Shown here one piece after another: positions 25,108 through 33,270 of a stretch of 64,000 nucleotides of DNA. Made by a program: the position numbers and the translations under genes. Each line of letters starts with the position of its first letter. Position 1 is the first letter of the stretch. The notes beneath the pieces were generated by a model. The model ran no database searches and was not told where the DNA came from. It worked only from the letters and a program-made list of their open reading frames with translations. Source of the stretch: an uncultured Ruminococcus sp. (GTDB taxonomy: Bacteria; Bacillota; Clostridia; Oscillospirales; Acutalibacteraceae); contig CADCCP010000001.1 of the NCBI GenBank assembly GCA_902800005.1, positions 22,626 through 86,625 of the forward strand, read 5' to 3'.

Positions 25108-25893
25108 TTAAAGTTTAGTGTCGTCCTGAGTGCCGATAGTTTTGCTGCCGTTGAGGTTGACGATGAAATCCTGATAATCTTCCTGAGTATATTTAACGAT
25201 CTTGCTTTTGAAAGCGGATATTTTTTCGGCAGGGGAGAGGGAAATATAATCAATTCCGCCGCCGAATAAATTATCAGCTTCGGTGGTAGCCTTGACGTAG
25301 AAAGCCATGTGTCTGAGCCATGAATCTTTGGGAGATGTGAGCATTTTATAAGAGGTGATGGCAACTACCATAGCACTTATCGCAACGCAGGTGAAATCCA
25401 GATATACGGAGATGTTGTATTCGAATTGATAGAGTTTAAGGGCATTAAGGAGAGTGTTGACAAATGCAAGGATAAGCAGACTTCTCTCCCAGAAAAAATA
25501 TTTTCTTTTTTGAGCCTGTTTTTGTTTGTGAGTATCTCTTAATGTTTGTATGAGAATATCCATGAACTTTACATCTTCGGTTTTTTTGGTACCGGCTTCT
25601 TCGCAAAGCTCCAACCAGCTTTCCCTGTAATAGATTTCCTTCATGTTATCGGACTTATAAGCTGATTTAAGTTCGCCTGACAGGTCTGCTTCATAATCTT
25701 CATCGGATTCAGCGGTGACGTTCTGAGTTCCGTCCGAATGGATGTTTATGTTGATATTCTGATTTTTTTCGGTATTGATGTTTATATCCTGCTGTTCTTC
25801 ATTTTTTTCGGGAGCGGGTTCTTCAGGCTGTTTTTCGGTCTCTTTAATATCCTGTTTGCTGTCGGTATTTTCTCGGCGGTTCTTGACACTCAT
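25108..25893 (-). CDS. Two-TM protein with SLATT/DUF4231-like C-terminal region
   Basis: 261 residues. A charged low-complexity N-terminus (Glu/Lys/Pro, then Asn-Ile repeats near 40-55), a helical region, two adjacent TM helices (about 138-158 and 164-185), and a soluble C-terminus with DSWLRHMAFYVKATTEADNL and a final helix. This layout fits the SLATT/DUF4231 group, proposed as pore-forming effectors tied to nucleotide-signalling defence systems; here no cyclase or SLOG sensor is adjacent. ATG 25893 has AAAGGAAG at proper distance; a frame 41 codons longer upstream lacks a ribosome site. Family assignment is by layout, so moderate. Confidence 0.55.
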   Translation of the reverse strand: MSVKNRRENTDSKQDIKETEKQPEEPAPEKNEEQQDININTEKNQNININIHSDGTQNVTAESDEDYEADLSGELKSAYKSDNMKEIYYRESWLELCEEAGTKKTEDVKFMDILIQTLRDTHKQKQAQKRKYFFWERSLLILAFVNTLLNALKLYQFEYNISVYLDFTCVAISAMVVAITSYKMLTSPKDSWLRHMAFYVKATTEADNLFGGGIDYISLSPAEKISAFKSKIVKYTQEDYQDFIVNLNGSKTIGTQDDTKL

Positions 25894-26107
25894 AAGATCG
25901 ACTTCCTTTTCTTGATATATTTTAATAGAATTGTAACACAAATCACATAGGCTTTCAACTTTTTTCTTGAAAAATTTAAATGTTGGATTAAAGAATTGTT
26001 CCCGAAATCGTTTCAATTTATCTATGGAATATTTTTGTAAGTATGTTATAATCTAATCAACAAAGACAAACAAACATTTTGACAGACATTTAAAGGAGGT
26101 CATCTCT

Positions 26108-27583
26108 ATGAAAAAAAGAAGTATAGCCATAGCATTGGCAGTATTGATGATAACGGCAGCGGCAGGCTGCGATCAGGCAGTTACACAGGTCTCTCAGGGT
26201 GAAGTATCCATTGTCAGTACGGGACTTGAAAGCACAGATAAAAATGAAAAAACCATTGATGAAGTGCTTGAAGATATAGGACAGAGTACCGACAACGAAA
26301 ATGTACAGAGTGCCGACAATGAAAAGTCATCTTCAAATGCACAGGCTGTCACGACAGGAAGTATTGTTGAAACGGCTGATTTGTTCAGTGATCGTGATTT
26401 GGAGCAAAACCCCGATTTGTCGGGTGCAGAGCAACTGACCGTTTCTGACGGTCAGACACTCAATATCACTCAGGAAGGTACTTATGTAATAAGCGGCTCT
26501 GCAAGCAACTGCACTGTAAAAGTAGATGCAGGCAAGGAAAGCAAAGTGCAGATAATTCTTGACGGTGTGAGTATAACAAATGAAAATTTCCCTGCAATAT
26601 ACGTCGTATCGGCAGACAAGTGTTTTGTAACGCTGAAAGGTGAAAATTCCCTTTCCGTGACGGGCGAGTTCAAAGCCGATGGAAATACCAATACAGATGC
26701 TGTTATTTTCTCAAAAGACGACCTTGTATTCAACGGTACGGGCAGCCTTACGATAAATTCAAGTGCAAACGGCATTTCATGCAAAGATGATCTGAAATTC
26801 ACGGGCGGCACATACGATATTACAAGCGTGAAAGACAGCGTTGAAGCAAAAGACAGTATCTCGATATATAGCGGAACTTTCAAGATAAACTCGTCAAAGG
26901 ACGCTTTCCACAGTGAAGATGATGAAGATGATACAAAAGGTACGATATATATTGCAGACGGCACTTTTGACATCACGGCAAAAAGTGACAGTATACAAGG
27001 TACAAGTGCAGTACAGATAGACGGCGGCAAGTTTACGATCAATTCCTCTGAGGGTATCGAAGCAACATATGTGCAGATAAACGGCGGTACTATAAGTATA
27101 GATGCAAGTGATGACGGTATAAACGCCTCAAAGAAAAGCAGTTTGTACACAACACCGACTATTGAAGTAAACGGCGGTGAACTCACGATAGTGATGGGTG
27201 CAGGCGATACAGACGGCTTGGACGCAAACGGTGATATAATCGTGAATGGCGGAAAGATAGACGTAACTGCACAGATGTCCTCATTTGACTATGACGGCAA
27301 GGCGGAATTTAACGGCGGTACAATAATCGTAAACGGCGAGGAAGTTGACGAGATACCGCAATCAATGATGCCGGGCGGTTTTGGCGGAATGGGCGGCAGA
27401 GGCGGAATGAGATTTAACGGACAAATGCCCGATGGTGAAGAACCTCCTGAAGTGCCTGACGGAGAAAGACCGAGTTTCATGCCTGACGGCGAAATGCCGT
27501 CCATGCCCGAAGGCGAACAGCCTGATTTTTCAAAATTCAAGGAAAAGAGATCTGAGAATGTCAGCTCAGACAGCGAAACTTGA
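26108..27583 (+). CDS. Carbohydrate-binding beta-helix lipoprotein (Cthe_2159 / DUF4353-like)
   Basis: 491 residues. Lipoprotein signal with Cys21 (AAGC), a linker, then a right-handed beta-helix like region (about 105-410) built from short strands with repeated GG, DGI and NSS turns (ANGISCKDDLKFTGGTYDIT and similar). The C-terminal tail is rich in Gly, Met and Pro-Asp-Gly-Glu repeats (about 420-480). The family includes polygalacturonate- and cellulose-binding proteins of anaerobic plant-fibre degraders. Strong AAAGGAGGT site, consensus TATAAT at about 26047. Ends at the bidirectional terminator 27601-27642. Confidence 0.8.
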   Translation: MKKRSIAIALAVLMITAAAGCDQAVTQVSQGEVSIVSTGLESTDKNEKTIDEVLEDIGQSTDNENVQSADNEKSSSNAQAVTTGSIVETADLFSDRDLEQNPDLSGAEQLTVSDGQTLNITQEGTYVISGSASNCTVKVDAGKESKVQIILDGVSITNENFPAIYVVSADKCFVTLKGENSLSVTGEFKADGNTNTDAVIFSKDDLVFNGTGSLTINSSANGISCKDDLKFTGGTYDITSVKDSVEAKDSISIYSGTFKINSSKDAFHSEDDEDDTKGTIYIADGTFDITAKSDSIQGTSAVQIDGGKFTINSSEGIEATYVQINGGTISIDASDDGINASKKSSLYTTPTIEVNGGELTIVMGAGDTDGLDANGDIIVNGGKIDVTAQMSSFDYDGKAEFNGGTIIVNGEEVDEIPQSMMPGGFGGMGGRGGMRFNGQMPDGEEPPEVPDGERPSFMPDGEMPSMPEGEQPDFSKFKEKRSENVSSDSET

Positions 27584-27600
27584 TATATTTAATGACATAA

Positions 27601-27642
27601 AAACCCTCCCGAAATGCCTTTAAAAAGCGTTTCGGGAGGGTT
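27601..27642. terminator. Bidirectional terminator between convergent genes
   Basis: A fourteen-base-pair stem, AAACCCTCCCGAAA (27601-27614) with TTTCGGGAGGGTTT (27630-27643), with A/T runs on both sides. Confidence 0.85.
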
Positions 27643-27650
27643 TGTCATGG

Positions 27651-28364
27651 TCATTTTACGGTGAGAGTAAAGAATTTTTTAACAACATTTCCTGTTTTGT
27701 CGTCCTTGACTTTTGAGCATATCTGGTATTGTGAACGTCTGGCGGGCTTGATCTCGGCAGATGTCTCTTCACTCAAAGTTTGACACCATGTCCACTTTTT
27801 GTCGGTAGTTTTTTTGTATACCACTGCATAGAGATAATGTCCAGAACCGCCTTCGGCAGATGAGGTGAGAGTGACTGTCTCGCCGAAGTTTATTTCTTTT
27901 GCAGAGATGGCGGAGTTGTTGACGAGTTCGGGCATACTGTCCTTGATAAAGAACGGTATAGACATAATGCCTGTAAAATTGCCCTTGAAGGTCAACAGAG
28001 CGGAAGCCTTGCCGGGCAAGGTGTTGTTTTCATATTCAATATCGTAATCCTTGCCTTCCTCAAGAGTATTTTCACCGAATCTCACGACTATCTTCATGGT
28101 CTTGGGCTGACCGTCATATAAAAATACGGTGCTGTCGGCAAAATAGGAAAGTGTTCTTGCCTGAACGGGTTCTATTTCAAATGTGTATACATGTGAGCCT
28201 GTATATTCCCCCAAGCCCGTAATATAGACATGAGCCGTACCGACATTGATGTTGTCGAGTATCTCCATACGGTAATCTTCGCCCTGTACAAGCGTTTTAC
28301 CGTTGATATTCAGTGCAAAAGGCGGTTTTATAGGCTTGCCCGTGTAGGTGTAGGATTTTTCCAT
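27651..28364 (-). CDS. Protein with two Ig-like surface repeats, no signal peptide
   Basis: 237 residues. Two repeats of about 75 residues resemble the bacterial surface repeat with Y-x-G-K-P-I, GEDY/GKDY, and GTA..ITG.G.YTG..TF.I; the third part (about 155-237) is another beta sandwich with TVTLTSSAEGGSGHYLYAVV. Such repeats are usually on exported adhesins or glycoside hydrolases, but the start here gives no signal peptide or anchor, and the ribosome site (AAGGAGT) fits the ATG at 28364. It might be exported by another route, be a truncated C-terminus of a longer protein, or act inside the cell. Confidence 0.65.
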   Translation of the reverse strand: MEKSYTYTGKPIKPPFALNINGKTLVQGEDYRMEILDNINVGTAHVYITGLGEYTGSHVYTFEIEPVQARTLSYFADSTVFLYDGQPKTMKIVVRFGENTLEEGKDYDIEYENNTLPGKASALLTFKGNFTGIMSIPFFIKDSMPELVNNSAISAKEINFGETVTLTSSAEGGSGHYLYAVVYKKTTDKKWTWCQTLSEETSAEIKPARRSQYQICSKVKDDKTGNVVKKFFTLTVK

Positions 28365-28393
28365 AATATATAGTACTCCTTTTCAAGAATTTG

Positions 28394-28882
28394 TCAGGCT
28401 AATTCATTCATCAAAGTTTCAAGTGTTTTTCCGACTGTGATCATATCGGTGACATCAAAGACTTCATATTGTTTTCTGTATTCATCAAGAAAACTTTGTT
28501 CATTGTCATAAATGATTTCTTTTCCGTACCATGATTTGCTTGACTGCGGCGTTAATTCCAGATATACAGCCTTGTTTTCAGCCGAAAAGGTCAAGACAGT
28601 ATGATATTTATTTTTCGTCAAGTCATGCAAAGTCCACATTTTATTTGGAATATCATATTCATCAAGAATGGATTTCATCAGCAGTGCAATATCATTGCAA
28701 GTGCCGATTTTTTCTCTCATGGTATCATTCGGATTTTGAATATGGTAAACCATTGACAGCAAATCAAAAAATTCCCTGTCAACGTCAGGTTTATATTTTT
28801 TGCCGTTCAGAAAGAAACCGTATTCATAACCATTATCAAGCAATTCTTTTTTCAGCAGACCGCATATTTCACTGATAAGCAT
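28394..28882 (-). CDS. Transglutaminase-like cysteine protease-fold protein
   Basis: 162 residues. A possible Cys-His-acid triad is Cys62 (GTCNDIALLMKSIL), His94 (KYHTVLTF) and Glu109 (YLELTP), the usual order and spacing of the transglutaminase-like superfamily. Many bacterial members are proteases or peptide-editing enzymes. ATG 28882 is preferred over GTG 28897 because GAGGGA sits seven bases before it. It follows deoD by 11 bases and so is likely its operon partner, though no functional link is evident. Confidence 0.6.
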   Translation of the reverse strand: MLISEICGLLKKELLDNGYEYGFFLNGKKYKPDVDREFFDLLSMVYHIQNPNDTMREKIGTCNDIALLMKSILDEYDIPNKMWTLHDLTKNKYHTVLTFSAENKAVYLELTPQSSKSWYGKEIIYDNEQSFLDEYRKQYEVFDVTDMITVGKTLETLMNELA

Positions 28883-28893
28883 TTTTATTTCCC

Positions 28894-29592
28894 TCACAAA
28901 GATTCCAGTGCAATTTCCATCATGTTATTAAAAGTTTTCTCTCTTTCATCGGAAGTACAGCTTTCACCCGTCAATGGACAGTCTGAAATTGTGCAGATAC
29001 AAAGGGCATTTTTGCCAAGTCTTGCGGCATTGAGATAAAGTGCCGCACACTCCATTTCAGTTGCAAGGATACCCAATTTTCTCCAATCGGCAAGGTTATC
29101 TGTATCGTTATAGAAAATATCCGTTGTGTAGACAGAGCCGACATATACTTTTTTATTAAGTCTTTGAGCAGTTTCAAAGGCTTTTTTAAGGAGTTCAAAA
29201 CTTGCAGTGGGAGCGATATTTCCCGAAAGTCCATACTGTGCGGCAAAATTGGAGTTCGTGCAGGCGGACATTGCAATAACTATATCACGCAAGCCCAATT
29301 TATCACTTATTGCCCCTGCTGTGCCGATTCTGATTATATTTTCAACGTCAAAGAACTTGAAAAGTTCATATGAGTAAATTGCCATAGAAGGCATACCCAT
29401 GCCGCTTGCCATGACGGAAACGGGCTTATTTTTATAAGTTCCCGTATAGCCAAGCATACCTCTTACATCATTCACCAAAACTGCATTTTCAAGATATTTT
29501 TCAGCTATGTACTTAGCCCTTAACGGATCGCCGGGCATGAGAACGGTTTTGGCAAAATCGCCTTTTTCGGCTTTTATATGCGGAGTAGCCAT
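28894..29592 (-). CDS. deoD: Purine-nucleoside phosphorylase
   Basis: 232 residues, full length for the hexameric trimeric-type DeoD enzymes. Seen: the N-terminal TPHIKAEKGDFAKTVLMPGD phosphate loop, MASGMGMPSMAIYSYEL, and the active-site region ATEMECAALY with ISDCPLTGE near the C-terminus (Asp of ISD). It cleaves purine ribo- and deoxyribonucleosides with phosphate in the cytoplasm. Oddly, no Shine-Dalgarno sequence is visible before the ATG: the upstream DNA is an AT-rich TAGCAAT repeat merging into a 7-bp tandem repeat. Confidence 0.95.
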   Translation of the reverse strand: MATPHIKAEKGDFAKTVLMPGDPLRAKYIAEKYLENAVLVNDVRGMLGYTGTYKNKPVSVMASGMGMPSMAIYSYELFKFFDVENIIRIGTAGAISDKLGLRDIVIAMSACTNSNFAAQYGLSGNIAPTASFELLKKAFETAQRLNKKVYVGSVYTTDIFYNDTDNLADWRKLGILATEMECAALYLNAARLGKNALCICTISDCPLTGESCTSDEREKTFNNMMEIALESL

Positions 29593-29616
29593 AATTCAAT
29601 TAGCAATTAGCAATTT

Positions 29617-29727
29617 ACAATGTACAATGTACAATGTGCAATGTACAATGTGCAATGTGCAATGTGCAATGTACAATGTGCAATGTGCAATGTACAATGT
29701 GCAATGTGCAATGTGCAATGTACAATT
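29617..29727. repeat. 7-bp tandem repeat, about 15 copies of RCAATGT
   Basis: Fifteen full units from 29617 to 29721 plus a partial one. Each unit is ACAATGT or GCAATGT; in order the first bases run A A A G A G G G A G G A G G G. Degenerate TAGCAAT units extend left to about 29597, reaching the deoD start. No ORF on either strand is supported here. Slippage-prone; copy number is probably variable between strains. Confidence 0.95.
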
Positions 29728-29789
29728 ACTGATTGCTATCTCCTTTCTTGTCATTATGTTGATTTCGGTAATTCAATTATGAATTGAAT

Positions 29790-30440
29790 TTAGTATCCTA
29801 ATTCTTCATTTACGAGAATGACTTTAATTCTGTCTTTGTGACGTTGCTGTGCAGTAACGACATAATTGCAGCATATCCTGTCGGGACTTTTGCAGCCTTC
29901 GCCTATGAGACTATCGGGTTTGTCGGTAGCAATACATTTTCCGTTTACGGCACAAGGTGTTTTGCAGTTAAGTCTTTTTGTATTGAGGGGAGCAGCAACG
30001 GTTTTCAGTCTTGCAACGGCGGCATTCATATCGGGAACTATTTTATTTACGCCTGCAATGACGATAACGCTTTCGGGACCGTACACGATAGCCGCAACTC
30101 TGTTTGAATTGCCGTCAACATTGTAAAGCAAGCCGTTTTCGGTAATGGCATTTGCACTTGTGAAGAATACATCTGCGGAAAAAGTCTTTCTGTAAATATC
30201 CTTTACTTGTTCGGGGGTAATGCCGGGAGCTTTTCTGTCGAGATAATTATAATCGCCGTTTGAGAGAAGGGCAGGTATGCCACATTCGCTGAGAGTGACA
30301 GAACCGCCGTGTGTAACGGTATCACCTTTTTTAATAAGAGTTTTAACGAGGTCGATAACGTCCTCTTTTTTCTCCACGAAATATGCTTGCATATTATTTT
30401 TGCGGAGGGCGGTCATGGTTTTTTCAATGATTTCGTTCAT
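29790..30440 (-). CDS. LUD-domain protein (LutC/YkgG-like) with Cys-rich tail
   Basis: 216 residues. LUD domain signature parts: KGDTVTHGGSVTLSECGIP, FFTSANAITENGLLYNVDGN, GPESVIVIAGVNKIVPDMNA. The C-terminus has clustered cysteines (CKTPCAVNGKC and CKSPDRICC) that could bind an Fe-S cluster or zinc. The LutABC system oxidises lactate, but lutA and lutB are not nearby, so this is an orphan member common in anaerobes. ATG 30440 has AAAGGAAG upstream. Confidence 0.85.
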   Translation of the reverse strand: MNEIIEKTMTALRKNNMQAYFVEKKEDVIDLVKTLIKKGDTVTHGGSVTLSECGIPALLSNGDYNYLDRKAPGITPEQVKDIYRKTFSADVFFTSANAITENGLLYNVDGNSNRVAAIVYGPESVIVIAGVNKIVPDMNAAVARLKTVAAPLNTKRLNCKTPCAVNGKCIATDKPDSLIGEGCKSPDRICCNYVVTAQQRHKDRIKVILVNEELGY

Positions 30441-30526
30441 GGTAAAAAACTTCCTTTCAAGTGAATATATTTATATTTTGTGAGCCAAAATAGTATCATA
30501 AAAAATAAAATGTGAGGTAAAGAGTT

Positions 30527-30961
30527 ATGAACAGTGCAAACAATGAGCTTTTGTCGGGGATATACAAGCTGTCAAAGACAGGCATGGAAGCAGTTGAAAC
30601 GGTCTTGCCGAAGGTAGAGCAGGGGGCATTGAAGGAGGAGTTGACGGAGCAGTACGGGGATTACTGCAAGGCGGCAAACGACAGCGAACAGGCACTTCTG
30701 CAAAACGGAGTTGTACCGAAGGATATAGGAGTCTTGCAGAAGGCGGGAATGTGGACATCTGTACAGATGCACACCATCAATGACACGAGTTCGGATCACA
30801 TAGCCGAAATTATGATAACGGGTACGACAAAAGGCATTATCGACTTGACAAAGCATATAGGAACGTGCAAAAATGCCGACAAAGAGATAATCGACTATGC
30901 CAACGGCTTTATCTCAAAAGAGCAGAAACACATTGACAATCTGAAAGTCTTTCTTCAATGA
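30527..30961 (+). CDS. Small helical-bundle protein, function unknown
   Basis: 144 residues, predicted almost all helix, four segments of about 25-30 residues (GIYKLSKTGMEAVETVLPKV, ELTEQYGDYCKAANDSEQAL and so on), like a ferritin-like or DUF2383-type four-helix bundle. No di-iron ExxH motif can be seen. No TM and no signal peptide. Start at ATG 30527 with GAGGT eight bases upstream. It stands alone on the plus strand between two minus-strand clusters. Not recognised further. Confidence 0.65.
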   Translation: MNSANNELLSGIYKLSKTGMEAVETVLPKVEQGALKEELTEQYGDYCKAANDSEQALLQNGVVPKDIGVLQKAGMWTSVQMHTINDTSSDHIAEIMITGTTKGIIDLTKHIGTCKNADKEIIDYANGFISKEQKHIDNLKVFLQ

Positions 30962-31068
30962 GGGTGAGGAATAACTCCACTCTCCACTCTATATTTATTT
31001 TACTACAAAAAAGAAATTTTTACAATGAAAAAATTAAAGCCGGCAAAAATAATTGCCGACTTTTTTGT

Positions 31069-31560
31069 TTAAGATTCATTTTTGCGGTAGAGAATAAATT
31101 TTCTTGCAAAGAAATTCCACATATATACCAATACGGTGGAAAGGCACTTGCCAATGATATAGTACTTGTCAACGGGGATAAGTTGACCGAAAACGGCATT
31201 TCTGACAAGAAAGCCTGCCGATTGAAAGATATTGTGTTCGGCAAATGGAGCTATGATAAGTTCGGTAAGTCCAAGACCGATAATGCCTATAACGGCAAAG
31301 CCGATGAAATCAGCAGTACGGTTTTTGACTTTTGCCTTTGCGAAAACCCAGAATGTTGAGATAACATAGTTGGCTGTCAAGCCGAAGACAAATCCGAAAA
31401 CAACCGCCCATGTTTCGGGCATTTCAAAGAGTTCCTTGCAGAGTATCGTAACAAGCATATCGACAACAGTAGCTATACCGCCTACAAAGATACTGCGAAA
31501 AAATTGAATGGCGGTGTTGCTTGTTTCACGGATAAAGATTTTTTCAAACAGTTGTTTCAT
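31069..31560 (-). CDS. GtrA-family membrane protein
   Basis: 163 residues with four TM helices; the family is proposed to flip lipid-linked sugars for cell-wall or surface glycosylation. Typical features: FFRSIFVGGIATVVDMLVTI, GFVFGLTANYVISTFWVFAK, and a last helix ending in basic residues. ATG 31560 is chosen because GGAGG lies nine bases upstream; the frame extends 16 codons further without such a site. It follows the unknown membrane gene by 13 bases, probably in the sortase operon. Confidence 0.85.
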   Translation of the reverse strand: MKQLFEKIFIRETSNTAIQFFRSIFVGGIATVVDMLVTILCKELFEMPETWAVVFGFVFGLTANYVISTFWVFAKAKVKNRTADFIGFAVIGIIGLGLTELIIAPFAEHNIFQSAGFLVRNAVFGQLIPVDKYYIIGKCLSTVLVYMWNFFARKFILYRKNES

Positions 31561-31573
31561 AAACCGTCCTCCG

Positions 31574-32515
31574 TTATGCATTCCTGTATTTGTCGTAATA
31601 TTTGACATACATGAGAAAGGTTATGAGTGCAAGTACCGCAAATACTGCAGTACATACATAGAAGTCTTTGAAAACTCCTGTGAAGTAGCCGACAAAGAGA
31701 TTGTAAAGTGAACGGGTAGCTATATTTATCTTTGGTATGATATTTGAGGCAAGGACTACAGACGGAAGAACTGCAGAAGCAAGAGCAGCACCTGTCAGAC
31801 CGTAACAGAGATATTTATAGCGTCTGTGTTTGTACTTGTTCGTGAAGAAGATAACGGCAGATATGCCGAGAGTGAGGGCTATAAGAATGCCTATAGTGAT
31901 ATTGATGGCATTATTGAGGTCATCTATATACTTTCCGATCAAAGAGAAGAAAGGTATGGCGATCTGATCGGCGTATATATTGGAAGCCTCATTGACGAAG
32001 TAGATGATATTTTCTTCTGTATCATCGGTGATCGTTATATTTTTGCTTTTTGCATATTCCTCAACAGCGGTATACAATTTTTGTTTGAATTGGGTTTTAT
32101 CAATAATGTTGCTGTCACCTGAATAAAATGAATCGATATAAGTTTCGACTGCATTTTTCACATCGTAGTTGCTGGCAAAGGAGGCGGCAAATTCCGCTTC
32201 AAAGCCGCTGGCATATACGAGGTTGGTAAGACAGCTTTGCAGTTCATACCTGACCATGCTGTAATAGCCATTGTTGTCCATAGTGTTGAGCATATAGTCC
32301 TTTGAAAAGACGGTAAATCTCAGCACCATGCAGACAGACATCAAAAACAGCACGAATGACAGGAAGAATGACATCACCGAATACAAGAAAGGTTTTAATT
32401 TGGATTTTTTTCTGTGATGATGTCTGTGTTCATGCTCTTCCTGTTCGGATTCTTCATGAACTTCGGATTCAAGTTCCTTTTGATTTTCGGGCATGGTTTT
32501 ATCAACTCCTGTCAT
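31574..32515 (-). CDS. Membrane protein of unknown function with His/Glu-rich N-terminus
   Basis: 313 residues. A cytoplasmic N-terminus rich in Glu and His (EEHEHRHHHRKK near 25-37), TM1 (about 43-66), a long extracytoplasmic loop of about 130 residues, then three TM helices (about 203-222, 236-258, 283-303). It has the architecture of a membrane scaffold but matches no family I know. Its start may be ATG 32515 overlapping the sortase stop (TGATG), or ATG 32494 with AGGAG upstream. Located between sortase and gtrA, so likely tied to envelope assembly. Confidence 0.6.
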   Translation of the reverse strand: MTGVDKTMPENQKELESEVHEESEQEEHEHRHHHRKKSKLKPFLYSVMSFFLSFVLFLMSVCMVLRFTVFSKDYMLNTMDNNGYYSMVRYELQSCLTNLVYASGFEAEFAASFASNYDVKNAVETYIDSFYSGDSNIIDKTQFKQKLYTAVEEYAKSKNITITDDTEENIIYFVNEASNIYADQIAIPFFSLIGKYIDDLNNAINITIGILIALTLGISAVIFFTNKYKHRRYKYLCYGLTGAALASAVLPSVVLASNIIPKINIATRSLYNLFVGYFTGVFKDFYVCTAVFAVLALITFLMYVKYYDKYRNA

Positions 32516-33270
32516 CAACTGTTTTTGTCTATCATGGGACCTGAAACATATTTTGCATAGATAAAGGCTCGAAGGTTTGTAAGACCGAGCGTATCAAACG
32601 GATAGCAGGTATAGAGAATTATATTTTCCTCATTTTTATTGAGGTCATATGCCGAGCGATCTTCGCAGTCAGTGATCTTTGTACCTGTTATCTCGTATTT
32701 ATAGTTGCCGTAATTGGTTCTTATTTTAATGATCTGACCTTCTTCCGCATATTTCAGACCATTGAAATAAGTATTGTTATGACCGGCTATCAGAACGGTT
32801 CTGCCGTATCCGGGAATGGCACTTCCGTTGTAGATACCGACACCATTGCCGAGAACATACCAACTGTCACCAAAATAAAGGTCTGCCCTGATCTGGCAGT
32901 CATCTATTATGAGTTCACCGAATTGATCCTCATAGGATGGGAAAGTGAAGCTTGAAATGCTGACGGTATCGGGTTTGTCGGAAGCCTTTGAAGCTTCGGA
33001 GGATTCCTCGACAGGTACGAATATATTTCTGTGAGTATGCTCAAAGGATTTCTCCCTGTCAGAGAAGAACATATTGCTCATAGATATATAGGAAGCTGAC
33101 GAGGGCATTATTACCGCCGCACATATCAGATAGATGAGTACGCAAAAAACAATGGGAAGAATAATGAAATTCTTCCCATTTAATGAACCTTTTTTCTGGG
33201 ATCGGCTTTTGTTCCTGGAGCCGCCGCTGCGACGGCTGTGATGATGGTGATGATGTTTGATCTCAGGCAT
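32515..33270 (-). CDS. Sortase, class D-like, with His6 N-terminus
   Basis: 251 residues. A cytoplasmic N-terminus carrying six consecutive His (6-11) and basic residues, one TM (about 35-55), then the sortase beta barrel. Catalytic residues: His164 (AGHNNTYF), Cys222 (LYTCYPF) and Arg234 (NLRAF), all present. The TLxTC-like Cys box and context suit class D/E sortases. Its ATG overlaps the stop of the substrate gene (ATGCCTGA), so translation is coupled. It should cleave the sorting signal of the upstream protein and attach it to the wall. Confidence 0.88.
   Translation of the reverse strand: MPEIKHHHHHHSRRSGGSRNKSRSQKKGSLNGKNFIILPIVFCVLIYLICAAVIMPSSASYISMSNMFFSDREKSFEHTHRNIFVPVEESSEASKASDKPDTVSISSFTFPSYEDQFGELIIDDCQIRADLYFGDSWYVLGNGVGIYNGSAIPGYGRTVLIAGHNNTYFNGLKYAEEGQIIKIRTNYGNYKYEITGTKITDCEDRSAYDLNKNEENIILYTCYPFDTLGLTNLRAFIYAKYVSGPMIDKNS

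Noticed and set aside
14300-25110. Prophage attachment sites and integrase
   Set aside because: No direct repeats spanning the block and no recombinase were found; the short ATTATGAATT-type repeat at 25073-25105 has no copy on the left side.
29597-29727. Possible CRISPR array
   Set aside because: The 7-bp units follow each other directly with no spacers and no cas genes; it is a simple tandem repeat.
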